Shown: positions 27,700 to 36,754, counted from the first letter of the stretch. The stretch: DNA of 64,000 nt from Marinifilum_A sediminis (GCA_947496465.1 CANMCX010000004.1:124001-188000), one strand, 5' to 3'. Numbers and translations are program-made. The notes: generated by a model from the sequence alone, not told the origin.

Positions 27700-28131
27700 T
27701 CACCGTTTATCCAAATGAGAAATTAAAGCCTCAATCGCAAGTTTGTAAGAATTCAATCCGAACCCAGCAATTGTACCTAAACAATCTTTTCCAATCATAG
27801 TTTTGGAACGAAAATAATCCCTTTTATGAACATTTGATATATGTACCTCTATAACAGGTGTATTAACAGCAGCTATAGCATCCCCAAGAGCAATCGAGGT
27901 ATGAGTGTAAGCTCCAGCATTTAATATTATTCCGTCATAATCAAAACCAACTCTGTGAATTTCATTAATCAACTCACCTTCAACGTTTGACTGATAATAT
28001 TCTATACTAAATTTACTATATTCTATTTTCAAATCCTGAAAATATGTTTCAAATGAAACCTCTCCATATACAGATTTTTCGCGTACTCCAAGTAAATTTA
28101 AGTTGGGACCATTTATGATCAAAAAATTCAT
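27700..28131 (-). CDS. aroQ: 3-dehydroquinate dehydratase, type II
   Basis: Third step of the shikimate pathway, dehydrating 3-dehydroquinate. The 143-residue dodecamer-forming type II enzyme begins MNFLIINGPNLNLLGVRE, with the catalytic Tyr in EKSVYGEVSF (about residue 22) and the conserved NAGAYTHTS and IEVHISNVHKRDYFR segments. I chose the ATG at 28131, which gives the canonical start; an upstream ATG at 28173 would add 14 unrelated residues. A -7 promoter element sits only 5 nt upstream of this ATG. Confidence 0.95.
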   Translation of the reverse strand: MNFLIINGPNLNLLGVREKSVYGEVSFETYFQDLKIEYSKFSIEYYQSNVEGELINEIHRVGFDYDGIILNAGAYTHTSIALGDAIAAVNTPVIEVHISNVHKRDYFRSKTMIGKDCLGTIAGFGLNSYKLAIEALISHLDKR

Positions 28132-28136
28132 CTTAT

Positions 28137-28144
28137 CAAAAATA
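28137..28144 (-). promoter_or_regulatory. aroQ: Bacteroidota -7 element (TATTTTTG) directly before aroQ
   Basis: TATTTTTG on the minus strand ends 5 nt before the aroQ ATG, so a transcript from it would be almost leaderless. No -33 TTTG was found at the proper distance. Confidence 0.35.
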
Positions 28145-28316
28145 TTAAGGGTTAAACATAAAGAGTGGTTCAAAAACTTGCAAGCTTACGTAATATTTTT
28201 TTAAATTGCAGACAAGTTTTATCATAAAGAATTCGTATATTATCAATTGCAAAGTAAAACTAGCAATAAAATAGGAATTATTTACAACTAAACTACATAC
28301 TAAAAACTGAAAAAAA

Positions 28317-29222
28317 ATGAATTGGACAACAACAATTGAAAATTTTAAGACCTATCTGACCTTAGAAAAATCCCTATCTAAGAACTCAGTAGACGCTTAC
28401 ATTAATGACATTACGAAACTTACTACCTTTTTTAGAGAAAAAGGATTAGAAGTTTCTCCTGAAGAGGTAATACTTCAACATCTTAAAGATTTTGTTTCAT
28501 GGATCAATGATGCAGGGACTAGTCCTCGTACGCAAGCACGTGTAATTTCAGGTATTAAGGCGTTCTTTAAGTATTTATTACTTGAAGAAATTATCGAAAA
28601 AAATCCAACTGCTTTATTGGAAGCACCAAAAATTGGTCGTAAACTTCCAGACACATTAACAACCGATGAAATTGACGTTTTGGTTAAGGCTGTTGATATG
28701 AACAAAGCTGAAGGACAAAGAAATAGAGCTATTCTTGAAACTCTTTACTCATGTGGTTTAAGAGTATCTGAATTAATCGATTTACGTGTTTCAAACCTTC
28801 ATTTCCGTATGGGTTTTATCAAAATTCATGGTAAGGGAAATAAAGAGCGTTTAATTCCAATCGGAAAAAAAGCTAAGAAGGAAATTAAATTATATCTTAA
28901 AAACTATCGCGGTAAACTAAATATCGATAAGGATAGTGAAGATATTCTTTTCTTGAACAGAAGAGGTCGCAAGTTATCTCGTGTAATGATTTTTACGATC
29001 ATTAAGAATTTATCAAAGAAAGTAGGTTTAAAGAAAAATGTTTCTCCTCACACTTTCCGTCACTCATTTGCATCTCATCTTGTTGAAGGTGGAGCTGATT
29101 TAAGAGCTGTACAGGAAATGCTAGGTCACGAATCAATTCTTACTACAGAAATTTACACTCACTTGGATAGAGAATATCTAAAGGAAACTATTAAAAATTT
29201 CCATCCAAGATCTAAAGACTAA
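28317..29222 (+). CDS. xerD: Site-specific tyrosine recombinase, XerD type
   Basis: A 301-residue recombinase resolving chromosome dimers at dif. The N-terminal SAM-like core-binding domain covers residues 1-95. The catalytic domain contains all expected residues: R149, K173, H245, R248, H271 and nucleophile Y280. Length, lack of neighbouring mobile genes and the motif GLRVSELIDL fit a housekeeping XerC/D rather than a phage or integron integrase. It is followed by a strong terminator. Confidence 0.92.
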   Translation: MNWTTTIENFKTYLTLEKSLSKNSVDAYINDITKLTTFFREKGLEVSPEEVILQHLKDFVSWINDAGTSPRTQARVISGIKAFFKYLLLEEIIEKNPTALLEAPKIGRKLPDTLTTDEIDVLVKAVDMNKAEGQRNRAILETLYSCGLRVSELIDLRVSNLHFRMGFIKIHGKGNKERLIPIGKKAKKEIKLYLKNYRGKLNIDKDSEDILFLNRRGRKLSRVMIFTIIKNLSKKVGLKKNVSPHTFRHSFASHLVEGGADLRAVQEMLGHESILTTEIYTHLDREYLKETIKNFHPRSKD

Positions 29223-29273
29223 TTGTATTTTCACTCCTATTTTTAATAGGATTTTGAATTAATATCATTTTTT

Positions 29274-29307
29274 AAACCTCCAAAGTTCATCCTTTGGAGG
29301 TTTTTTT
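29274..29307 (+). terminator. xerD: Intrinsic terminator of xerD
   Basis: Stem AAACCTCCAAAG (29274-29285) with CTTTGGAGGTTT (29292-29303), loop TTCATC, followed by a T run. Confidence 0.9.
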
Positions 29308-29401
29308 ATATCATTTTTTATAAATTCAGATCAAATATAAGCTATCAAATCTCAATTTAAATATTATCATAATTTATCCTTATTTGAAGTGCAGGTATTT
29401 T

Positions 29402-29417
29402 ACGCAAACGTTTGTAT
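29402..29417. promoter_or_regulatory. LacI-family-like operator upstream of pckA
   Basis: ACGCAAACGTTTGTAT contains the 10-bp palindrome CAAACGTTTG around a central CG, the usual core of LacI/GalR-family operators. It lies about 215-230 bp before the chosen pckA start; a perfect 14-bp version occurs within the gene. Confidence 0.45.
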
Positions 29418-29632
29418 TTCAGGGGAAGGAATACATTATTTTAAACAAAAAAAAATAGAGAAAATTGAAAAAACCTTCATTTTGATGGCTTCTAGATCAA
29501 TTTTCCCCACGGTAAAAGTAGTAAAACATACTGAGAAATAACACATTAAAAATTATAAAAAAACATATACATAGTAGGATTTATTCATATATAGTCATAC
29601 TTTTGAAGCTCCAAACCAAATATAAATGTCAC

Positions 29633-31291
29633 ATGAACGCTATTGAAATTAGTATGATTGAAGATTTAAAAAAATCATTAAAAAAGCATTCTAACATTCG
29701 AGAGAATCTCTCAAGAGAAGAATTCATTTCTCAAGCAGTAGAAAACAAAGAAGCTGTTTTAACAAAAAACGGTGCATTGGCTACATGGACTCCAGCTCAT
29801 TCAACTGGAAGAAGTCCTAAAGATACATACATTGTAAGAAATCCTGAAAGTGATTTTAATATAGACTGGTCTTCACCCAATAATATCGGCATGAATCCGC
29901 AAACGTTTGCGATGATTTTTGAAGATGCGTTGAAGGTGATTGATAAGAAAAATACAGTTTATGTTACCGACAAAGTTATTGGTGCCGATTCGAAATATGC
30001 ACTTCCTGTTAAAACAATTTGTGATAAAAGCTTAAGTCAGGTTTTTATCGACAATATGTTTAGAGCGGTACCTGAAGATATCAATAAATCGATTTTTGCA
30101 GATGATGAGTTTTATTTAATTGCTTTACCAAATGATAAGCTAGATAAAGATCGTTACAAAGGACTCGTTAGAGATCTTCCTAACGGCGAAACTTCGGATA
30201 TTTGTGTAGTAGTTGACTTTGATAAAAAGATGGGTATCGTATTTGGATCATCTTACATGGGATCAATGAAAAAGCTAATGTTCACAGTTATGAACTACTA
30301 CTTACCATTCAAAGGTGTATTACCTTTGCATTGCTCTGCTAACGAAGGTCCTAATGGTGATTCTGCCCTTTTATTAGGATTGTCAGGAACTGGTAAAACA
30401 ACCTTATCTGCAGATCCAAACAGAGCTTTATTAGGAGATGATGAGCATGGATGGAGTGATGATGGTATTTTCAACTTTGAAAACGGTTGTTACGCTAAAA
30501 TGATTGATATCAAGCCGGAAAACGAGCCGGAAATTTACGAAGCGGTAATGCACGATGCAGAATACACAAAGCATGGAGCCATTATTGAAAATGCAATGCT
30601 ATATCCAAACGGAGATATGGATTTCTTCGATGACAGATATACTCCAAACTCAAGAGCTAGTTATCCCCTATCGTTTCTTTCAAACATTAAAGAATCGTCT
30701 ACGGCAGGAAATCCAAATACCATTTTGTTTCTAACTGCAGATGCGTACGGTGTATTACCTCCAATATCAAAATTGACAAAAGAGCAAGCAATGCTTTGGT
30801 TCTTGATGGGGTACACTTCTAAATTGGCTGGAACTGAAACCGGAGTAACTGAGCCACAGGCAACCTTCTCCAGATTCTTTGGTCAGCCATTTATGCCATG
30901 TAATCCGAATATATATGCTGATATGCTTGGTGATAAAATGGACAAGCACAATACCAATGTATTCTTAATTAATACTGGATGGAGCGGTGGATCTTATGGT
31001 ACAGGATCAAGAATCAAGCTAAAATATACCAGAGCAATGGTAGATGCAGCGCTAAAAGGAAATTTAAATGATGTTGAATTCATTCACGATGAACTTTTCC
31101 ACTTGAATATTCCTAAAACTTGTAAAAATGTACCTACTGAAATTTTAAATCCGATAAATACATGGGAAAACAAAGAAAACTATAAAAAGACATCTGAAAA
31201 GCTAGCGAAGAAATTCTCTGATAGCTTTGACAAGTCATATGGAAAGCAGAATATTCAACCAGAAATTGTATCACAATGTCCTGGGAAATAA
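29633..31291 (+). CDS. pckA: Phosphoenolpyruvate carboxykinase (ATP)
   Basis: Interconverts oxaloacetate plus ATP and phosphoenolpyruvate plus CO2; in anaerobic Bacteroidota it often runs towards oxaloacetate. With the ATG at 29633 the product has 552 residues. The kinase-1a P-loop GLSGTGKTT is at about 249-257, with LLGDDEHGWSDDGIFNFENG after it and HCSANEG just before. A TTG at 29603 and an ATG at 29654 are alternative starts; family length of 530-545 makes the later one possible. A bidirectional terminator follows. Confidence 0.95.
   Translation: MNAIEISMIEDLKKSLKKHSNIRENLSREEFISQAVENKEAVLTKNGALATWTPAHSTGRSPKDTYIVRNPESDFNIDWSSPNNIGMNPQTFAMIFEDALKVIDKKNTVYVTDKVIGADSKYALPVKTICDKSLSQVFIDNMFRAVPEDINKSIFADDEFYLIALPNDKLDKDRYKGLVRDLPNGETSDICVVVDFDKKMGIVFGSSYMGSMKKLMFTVMNYYLPFKGVLPLHCSANEGPNGDSALLLGLSGTGKTTLSADPNRALLGDDEHGWSDDGIFNFENGCYAKMIDIKPENEPEIYEAVMHDAEYTKHGAIIENAMLYPNGDMDFFDDRYTPNSRASYPLSFLSNIKESSTAGNPNTILFLTADAYGVLPPISKLTKEQAMLWFLMGYTSKLAGTETGVTEPQATFSRFFGQPFMPCNPNIYADMLGDKMDKHNTNVFLINTGWSGGSYGTGSRIKLKYTRAMVDAALKGNLNDVEFIHDELFHLNIPKTCKNVPTEILNPINTWENKENYKKTSEKLAKKFSDSFDKSYGKQNIQPEIVSQCPGK
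29898..29911. promoter_or_regulatory. Perfect LacI-family-like palindrome inside pckA
   Basis: CGCAAACGTTTGCG is a perfect 14-bp palindrome identical to the core of classical PurR-type operators. It lies in the coding sequence near codon 90, about 490 bp from the related site upstream of the gene. Confidence 0.45.
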
Positions 31292-31311
31292 TATTCTTAA
31301 ATGTTTAAAAT

Positions 31312-31338
31312 AAAAAAGCCTCGGACGAGGCTTTTTTA
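31312..31338. terminator. Bidirectional terminator between pckA and the NRDE gene
   Basis: Stem AAAAAAGCCTC with GAGGCTTTTTT and a short GGAC loop. The right arm overlaps the stop codon of the NRDE gene. Confidence 0.87.
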
Positions 31339-32046
31339 TTTGAGATTTAATTCTATATTTTTTTTATCATGAAAATCTTCATAATACATTAAAACTTCTT
31401 CATCTAATTTTCTAACTTGAGTTACACTTAATGTTTTAACAATATTATTTCGATTCATCACCAAACCATTAATTTCATCTCCCTTACCTGCAGTTTTATG
31501 AAAATTAAGAATTGATTCAACAGAAAAATCTTTATTGCATTTCCATTTATCAAACCAATCATTTCTTAAGCATTGTGCCTTATGATCGTATAAAGTTGAA
31601 GATGACCAAATTGCAGGAATTTCCGAATCCAAACACTTATAATGAATTGATTTGCCATCCCATCTTAGTTCTTCTGGTTGCCTTTTTCCATTATTACGAA
31701 TAATAACAAGTGTAAATGGTTCAATTCCTGAAAAATCATAAGTCAAAATAAAATCAATACTAGATTTATATTTAGCATATTCTAACACCACCAAACCTCT
31801 ACTTTTTTTATAAGGAGGCTCATGAGTGTGCTTTACAAAGGCACCATTTAACAGGCATAAAGAATAACCAGTCTCATTGTACATCATCCAAGTTCCAGCA
31901 GCTTCTTTATCTCTCGGAAAAATAGAAACAAAACCATTTATTATTTGTCTCGCAGGATAAGAGGCTACACGCCTAGGACTCTCATCGCGATTAGTTGTTA
32001 ATATGTAATTTGATTCTCCTAATGGAATATAAGTTAGTGTGCACAT
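31336..32046 (-). CDS. NRDE (TANGO2) family protein
   Basis: A 236-residue protein starting MCTLTYIPLGE with the signature TNRDES at about residues 18-23. Cys2 would become the N-terminal residue after Met removal, as in Ntn-hydrolase-type proteins; the eukaryotic relative TANGO2 has been linked to lipid and heme homeostasis. The bacterial role is unknown. Its start overlaps the DinB-family gene by 13 nt, so the two are probably cotranslated. Confidence 0.85.
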   Translation of the reverse strand: MCTLTYIPLGESNYILTTNRDESPRRVASYPARQIINGFVSIFPRDKEAAGTWMMYNETGYSLCLLNGAFVKHTHEPPYKKSRGLVVLEYAKYKSSIDFILTYDFSGIEPFTLVIIRNNGKRQPEELRWDGKSIHYKCLDSEIPAIWSSSTLYDHKAQCLRNDWFDKWKCNKDFSVESILNFHKTAGKGDEINGLVMNRNNIVKTLSVTQVRKLDEEVLMYYEDFHDKKNIELNLK

Positions 32047-32555
32047 AAATCATCTCTAAATCTAATGGTTGAATATGCAACTCCAAAATGTTGATCCAAA
32101 TTAACCGATTTGAGCTCATTTTCAACAGCAATCCGTATAATAGCCATATGATGAATTGCATGTTCAATATTATACACCAATTCTCTATCTAAACTAGTTT
32201 TTACCTTGAAACATTCACTATTATTCTTATTGTAGCTGATATTCAAGTCAAAACTTCCATTCACATCCAGTCCATCAAACCATTTGTATATTCGGCTGAG
32301 TCTATTTTTGGCCAATTCAATATCTTTTTCTGTCTTTTCGCAATGAACTCGATGATCGTAACTTAAGGTATTAGATTTTTGTTCTGCATCAATCAAAATG
32401 TCGTAAAACTCAACAATGTGTCTAACATGTTTTCCGATTGTATTTTTTGAAAGCAAGGTCAATGGTTTAGAAAATTGCTCTGTTGAAAGAGAATTACACA
32501 AGTCAATAAGTTGACCTAAAATTTCCTTTGAGGCTGATTTTATTTGTATATGCAT
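32034..32555 (-). CDS. DinB-like four-helix protein
   Basis: A 173-residue protein with the DinB/YfiT-type helical bundle: His residues in GKHVRHIVEFYD (about 47-58) and EHAIHHMAIIRIA (about 132-144) are placed like the metal-binding triad of this superfamily. Such proteins include metal-dependent thiol transferases, but the reaction here is unknown. The gene overlaps the NRDE gene by 13 nt. Confidence 0.78.
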   Translation of the reverse strand: MHIQIKSASKEILGQLIDLCNSLSTEQFSKPLTLLSKNTIGKHVRHIVEFYDILIDAEQKSNTLSYDHRVHCEKTEKDIELAKNRLSRIYKWFDGLDVNGSFDLNISYNKNNSECFKVKTSLDRELVYNIEHAIHHMAIIRIAVENELKSVNLDQHFGVAYSTIRFRDDLCAH

Positions 32556-32741
32556 AGTTTAATTTCAATAAAGATTGATATGTTACAATATATCAAATTA
32601 TCAATATTTTTCATAGCAAAGTAAGTTTTAAACATTTACCTTATGCAATTAATTATAAAAAGTAAAAATTACAGCGCGATTTTACTACCTTCAGAGTAGT
32701 GAAATTGAATTTCAGCATTGCTATTAACACCATAATTTCTT

Positions 32742-33797
32742 GTGACTAAATTTATGAAGCAATTTTTTAAACTCCCTTTTTTTATTTCAAAATGGTTTCG
32801 ATTTGAGTTTTGGCCATTCTGGATATTTTACATCCCAATGTTTGGATATGGGATTATTTTGGCAATAAAAGCAAGAGCTTTTGCCTACTTTACTCCAGCA
32901 AATCCTGCAATGAAATTTGGCGGAGCATTTGGAATGGATAAAATGGAAATCCTAAAGTCAATCAAAAAACAATATGTACCAAAAGGTTTTGTTAGCAATT
33001 CTAGACAAACTATTATTGAATTGCTTGAATTACTGAAGGAACACGAAATAAGTTTTCCGATTATTTGTAAGCCCAATGTTGGAGAACGAGGTATAGGAAT
33101 CGAAAAAATAGATTCCAAAACTGATTTCGAAAGTTTTATGAAAATACAATCAGAGGATATTTTAATCCAGGAATTTATTGATTTTCCAATTGAATTGGGT
33201 GTATTCTACCACCGATTTCCAGTGTCACGCAAAGATGGTATTACCTCTGTTGTTCGTAAAGAATTTTTAAGCATAAGCGGAAATGGGAAAGCAAAATTTG
33301 GAGATCTGATTAAAGATAATATTCGTGCAAAAGGCAGAATTTCCTATTTGAGAAATAAGTACAAATCAAAGTGGAATCAAGTTATTCCTGCAGGTATTAG
33401 CTATAAATTAGAACCGATTGGAAATCATAACAGAGGAACCAAATTTCTTGATGGTAATCACCTTATCAATGATAAATTAGTTGCTGTTTTTCGAGAAATT
33501 TCAAAACCTCTTAATGGTTATTACTATGGTAGATTCGATTTAAAAGTGAACAGCTTGGCGGATTTATATGAAGGTAAAAATATTAAAATAATTGAGCTGA
33601 ATGGTACCAATTCAGAACCTGCTCATATTTATGATCCTGACTTCCCTTTACTAAAAGCTTATAAAGAAATCACCAAACACATGAGACTTGTTTATGATAT
33701 TAGCATGGAAAATAGAAAACGTGGAATTCAACCAGTTCCCTTTCGAGAATTTATAAGTGCTTTGTTTTCTCGTTTATTTTCAAAGAATAAGAAATAA
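32742..33797 (+). CDS. ATP-grasp enzyme similar to D-Ala-D-Ala ligases
   Basis: A 351-residue protein with a hydrophobic, aromatic N-terminus (about 10-45, possibly one membrane helix) and an ATP-grasp core: FPIICKPNVGERGIGIEKI (about 106-124), IQEFIDFPIELGVFYHR, and the metal-binding end FDLKVNS ... IIELNGTNSEPAHIYDP. It probably joins a carboxylate to an amine or thiol using ATP. Genome annotations often call such proteins D-alanine-D-alanine ligases; the membrane-associated N-terminus makes me doubt that exact reaction. Confidence 0.75.
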   Translation: MTKFMKQFFKLPFFISKWFRFEFWPFWIFYIPMFGYGIILAIKARAFAYFTPANPAMKFGGAFGMDKMEILKSIKKQYVPKGFVSNSRQTIIELLELLKEHEISFPIICKPNVGERGIGIEKIDSKTDFESFMKIQSEDILIQEFIDFPIELGVFYHRFPVSRKDGITSVVRKEFLSISGNGKAKFGDLIKDNIRAKGRISYLRNKYKSKWNQVIPAGISYKLEPIGNHNRGTKFLDGNHLINDKLVAVFREISKPLNGYYYGRFDLKVNSLADLYEGKNIKIIELNGTNSEPAHIYDPDFPLLKAYKEITKHMRLVYDISMENRKRGIQPVPFREFISALFSRLFSKNKK

Positions 33798-33803
33798 TAA
33801 AAC

Positions 33804-33839
33804 AAAAAAGAGATTTTTCAAATTGAAAAACCTCTTTTA
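33804..33839. terminator. Probable bidirectional terminator
   Basis: A long AT-rich stem (AAAGAG.TTTTTCAA with TTGAAAAA.CTCTTT) containing one A-C mismatch, flanked by A and T residues, between converging genes. Confidence 0.65.
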
Positions 33840-33857
33840 TATATCATTAAAGTTTTA

Positions 33858-35159
33858 TTAGAAAGTAAATGCAATTTCAACTTCGAATTGATTCATTTCT
33901 AATTCAATTGTCTGATTTGGAACCATATTTCCTTGCATTGCTTCAGCAGGATCAAAATCCATTGGATTATATCCTTTAACACTCGCTGGTAAAGCATATA
34001 CAACAGCTAAATGAAGTGCCTTTCCTGATTCACCAAGAGTTTTAGAACAACCTAATGTTATATGATCTTCAATAACACCTGGAGCTAAAATATTGAACAT
34101 CACCTCGCTATTTGGAACAGGTTGATCTGTATGAGAATAACCTCCACGGAAGGTCCATGTATCAACTCCTGCATACTCAACACCAAATTTCAAAACATTA
34201 ATATCTTCCCAACCAAAACCTGCACCATTGTCAGTTCCTAACGGAGCTGTAGCAAAAGCCATTGGATCCATCGGATTAGAAACCGCAGCTATATCAGAAT
34301 AATTAATTCTCTTAAAATCAGCCATAACAGCCCAATCCTCATTCAATTCATAAGCTAAACCAAGAGTCCAGGTCGAAGGAATATTAAAGTCACCCTGCTC
34401 AGCAAATAATCCGGCATAATCATCGAATTCACTCATATAAAGCATGGTCTGGTAACTAGCACCTAGATGTAATCCTTTTGCAATTTCACCCATGTAACCA
34501 AATCTAACACCATAACCGAATCCATTATCATGACCATTACCCGTTAGTTTTGTAGCATCACTAGACATTCCTCCGAATGCAGCTAAACCTCTAGCTTCAA
34601 AGTATTGATAAGCCAATAAAGCAGTTACACCAAAACTATGATTTTCAGCAATTTTTCTAGAGTAAGTTAATCCTAGAAACATTTGAGCCAAATCTACACC
34701 TGTTGTAGAAGAACTCTGATCGTAAAATGTTTGAGTTGGATAATCAGTATTCATACCTCCGTTACCAAAAACAGTTGCTGAAAAACTACTTTTCTCATTA
34801 ATCATCCAATTTGCACCCATACTAGGCATTAGAAATAATTTTGAATCACTCTCGACAGTACCAGGCATTAAACCAAATGTTCCATCCATACCAGAAGGAT
34901 TCCCTGTTACCGTATATTCTCTGTTTGGATTAAAAAAGCCAATACCTACCTGATATTGTTTACCAAGAAAAACGTGACCTGCCGGGTTACCGTTAATTAA
35001 AGAGTTTTTATACCAAGCAATACCTGCTCCAGCAACTCCTTTATTTTGTGCACCATATCCAACTCCAAAATATCCGTCCGTCGCATTTGCATTTTGAGTT
35101 GAAAATGTTCCAGCTGTAATAAATAGAGCCGCAATAATAATCTTAAAAGTATTTTTCAT
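33858..35159 (-). CDS. OmpP1/FadL-family outer membrane transporter
   Basis: A 433-residue outer membrane beta-barrel with a signal peptide ending at about residue 26 (STQNANA). The segment GYFGVGYGAQNKGVAGAGIA matches the FadL N-terminal hatch region, and the protein ends in the barrel-type strand FEVEIAFTF. FadL porins take up hydrophobic compounds such as long-chain fatty acids. It lies near the sulfur operon on the same strand but is separated by the terminator at 35441-35474, so it is an independent unit. Confidence 0.88.
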   Translation of the reverse strand: MKNTFKIIIAALFITAGTFSTQNANATDGYFGVGYGAQNKGVAGAGIAWYKNSLINGNPAGHVFLGKQYQVGIGFFNPNREYTVTGNPSGMDGTFGLMPGTVESDSKLFLMPSMGANWMINEKSSFSATVFGNGGMNTDYPTQTFYDQSSSTTGVDLAQMFLGLTYSRKIAENHSFGVTALLAYQYFEARGLAAFGGMSSDATKLTGNGHDNGFGYGVRFGYMGEIAKGLHLGASYQTMLYMSEFDDYAGLFAEQGDFNIPSTWTLGLAYELNEDWAVMADFKRINYSDIAAVSNPMDPMAFATAPLGTDNGAGFGWEDINVLKFGVEYAGVDTWTFRGGYSHTDQPVPNSEVMFNILAPGVIEDHITLGCSKTLGESGKALHLAVVYALPASVKGYNPMDFDPAEAMQGNMVPNQTIELEMNQFEVEIAFTF

Positions 35160-35494
35160 TTTTTATGAATTAGTTTTGATATAATTAGGATTCGCTAAAC
35201 AAAATAGAAACATTAAACTCATCCATATATGTTTTATATCATATATATACATATCAAACCACTCACATTTCCAACTATCTAAATACCAACCTCTTACTTA
35301 TGCATTATTTTCCAGAAAAAGTTAATTTTTATTTAATGTAAATTAACAGAGTATCAGCACATTGCAAACACCAACTGATACAAAGACATATACCGATGAC
35401 ACCAACGATAAAATACTCCGAACAGATAAATTACTAATATCAAAAAAGCCTTTCTGATAAATCAAAAAGGCTTTCTATTATTAAAATGCTATTT
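35160..35494 (-). other. Gene-free region between the sulfur operon and the FadL gene
   Basis: These 335 nt contain the sulfur-operon terminator at 35441-35474 and the upstream region of the FadL gene. A very AT-rich stretch of alternating TA near 35225-35260 is probably part of the FadL promoter region, but no full promoter was recognised. Confidence 0.5.
35441..35474 (-). terminator. Intrinsic terminator of the psr sulfur operon
   Basis: Stem AAAGCCTTT (35445-35453) with AAAGGCTTT (35466-35474), followed on the minus strand by a T run. Confidence 0.82.
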
Positions 35495-36115
35495 CTAGCA
35501 TCCACCAGCGACTCTCTTTTTCTTTTTTCTCTTTTTAATAGTTGGTTTAGGTTTTTTAGCTGTATTGGAACTCGACACAACTTCGTTACCTCCACCAAGT
35601 GCAGCACTTGCACCTTTTCTAAAATCGTATTTGGCAATTTCGTCATCCGCCATTACAGATTTTGGTGCTTGTGGATTCAAAATGGTTTCAGCCCAATAAT
35701 TTAAACCGCCTTGTAACACAAAATTATTCTCAAAACCCAATTGTCTGGTAATCATCCAGGCTTCGTTGGCTTTTAAATTTCCATTTGAATAAAAAACATT
35801 CATCTTAACTCCCTGATCTAAATACTCTTCATAGTCATCTGATAGAATATCTGTTAAAGGAATATTAACAGAACCAGGCAAATTATACTTCTCAAATTCT
35901 GCCTGAGAACGAACATCAATTAACTGAAGACTTGGATCTCCATGAACCAACATATCAGCAATCTCATCTGTACTTACAAACTGAGTTCCATCTTTTACCT
36001 CATCAAGCAATTCTGCAGCAGTTAATTTATATTGCTTGGTTGTATTTTCGGGTACTGCAGCAATAATAATTCCCAATGGAATAAATATCGATGCTAGTAT
36101 TAATCTTATATTCAT
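35495..36115 (-). CDS. Exported rhodanese-like protein with C-terminal Gly-Gly-Cys tail
   Basis: A 206-residue protein with an N-terminal signal or anchor (about 4-20) and one rhodanese domain (about 45-148): LQLIDVRSQAEFEKYNLPGS and FVLQGGLNYWAE are clear. The active-site loop reads VFYSNGNLKANEAW, so Ser110 stands where the catalytic Cys is expected. The only Cys in the whole protein is its last residue, Cys206, at the end of a Lys/Arg-rich tail (KKRKKKKRVAGGC). It is the last gene of the psr operon, after two YeeE/YedE transporters. A classical sulfurtransferase cycle in the loop is therefore unlikely; a sulfur-carrier role for the tail is inference. Confidence 0.88.
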   Translation of the reverse strand: MNIRLILASIFIPLGIIIAAVPENTTKQYKLTAAELLDEVKDGTQFVSTDEIADMLVHGDPSLQLIDVRSQAEFEKYNLPGSVNIPLTDILSDDYEEYLDQGVKMNVFYSNGNLKANEAWMITRQLGFENNFVLQGGLNYWAETILNPQAPKSVMADDEIAKYDFRKGASAALGGGNEVVSSSNTAKKPKPTIKKRKKKKRVAGGC

Positions 36116-36138
36116 GATATTGATTTTAACAGTTTTAA

Positions 36139-36729
36139 TTAATACTCCTCACGAGGAAATTTTTTCTCAGCCCATTCGCCAACCCAAAACATAGCAAATG
36201 CCATCAAAATTAATCCTAAAGCGAATACTCCTCTTGGAATATCAAGTAACTCATTCATTGTAGGTGTACCTATAAAATTCGCTTTATACATCTCTTCAAA
36301 CAATGGGTAACCTTCAGTAAAAAATACAATACCTAATGTTAATCCTCCTATAAATGCCAAAGCATCTAATTTACCTATGGATATTGCACAAAAGGCAGTT
36401 CCAGGACAAAATCCACCCATGATGAAGCCTACCCCCATAACTACTCCTCCGACTATTGCCGAAGTAATATAAGTTGGATTAATGTATACAAAATCTAAAT
36501 CTATCCATCCGAAAAGACTAAAAAACAACATCCCAACCATTGCTGTTATTGCAGCTGTAAAGAATACTTTTAATACCGTTGTGTCATATCCGTAGAACAT
36601 TCCCGCCAACTTTCGACTCGACGAAAATCCACTACCTTCTAACACAAATCCAAAACCAATTCCAATTAAAAATGCAATTAACAAATTGGTGTCTGGTGAA
36701 ATTATTTCATTAACAATTAATGGTGCCAT
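36139..36729 (-). CDS. YeeE/YedE-type sulfur transporter, half-size
   Basis: A 196-residue inner-membrane protein with about five hydrophobic segments and the family signature GGFCPGTAFCAISIGKLDAL (about 93-112), whose Cys residues in TsuA-type proteins contact thiosulfate. Full-length YeeE/YedE proteins are about 350 residues and contain two such halves, so this gene and the next upstream one probably form one split transporter. It sits 23 nt before the rhodanese gene and 25 nt after the other half. Confidence 0.87.
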   Translation of the reverse strand: MAPLIVNEIISPDTNLLIAFLIGIGFGFVLEGSGFSSSRKLAGMFYGYDTTVLKVFFTAAITAMVGMLFFSLFGWIDLDFVYINPTYITSAIVGGVVMGVGFIMGGFCPGTAFCAISIGKLDALAFIGGLTLGIVFFTEGYPLFEEMYKANFIGTPTMNELLDIPRGVFALGLILMAFAMFWVGEWAEKKFPREEY

Positions 36730-36754
36730 AATCTATTTGTTTATACATTTAAAA

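Larger units (their letters stand above)
29223..29632 (+). other. Gene-free region between xerD and pckA
   Basis: These 410 nt contain the xerD terminator, a LacI-family-like palindrome at 29402-29417, an A-rich stretch near 29444-29456 and an 18-codon ORF (29485-29541) without clear meaning. The pckA promoter was not located with confidence. Confidence 0.55.

Noticed and set aside
28132..28173. Longer start for aroQ
   Set aside because: The canonical type II dehydroquinase start begins at 28131; the extra 14 residues have no counterpart in the family.
29485..29541. An 18-codon ORF in the pckA leader as a regulatory leader peptide
   Set aside because: It has no enrichment of any amino acid and no terminator or complementary segment follows it.
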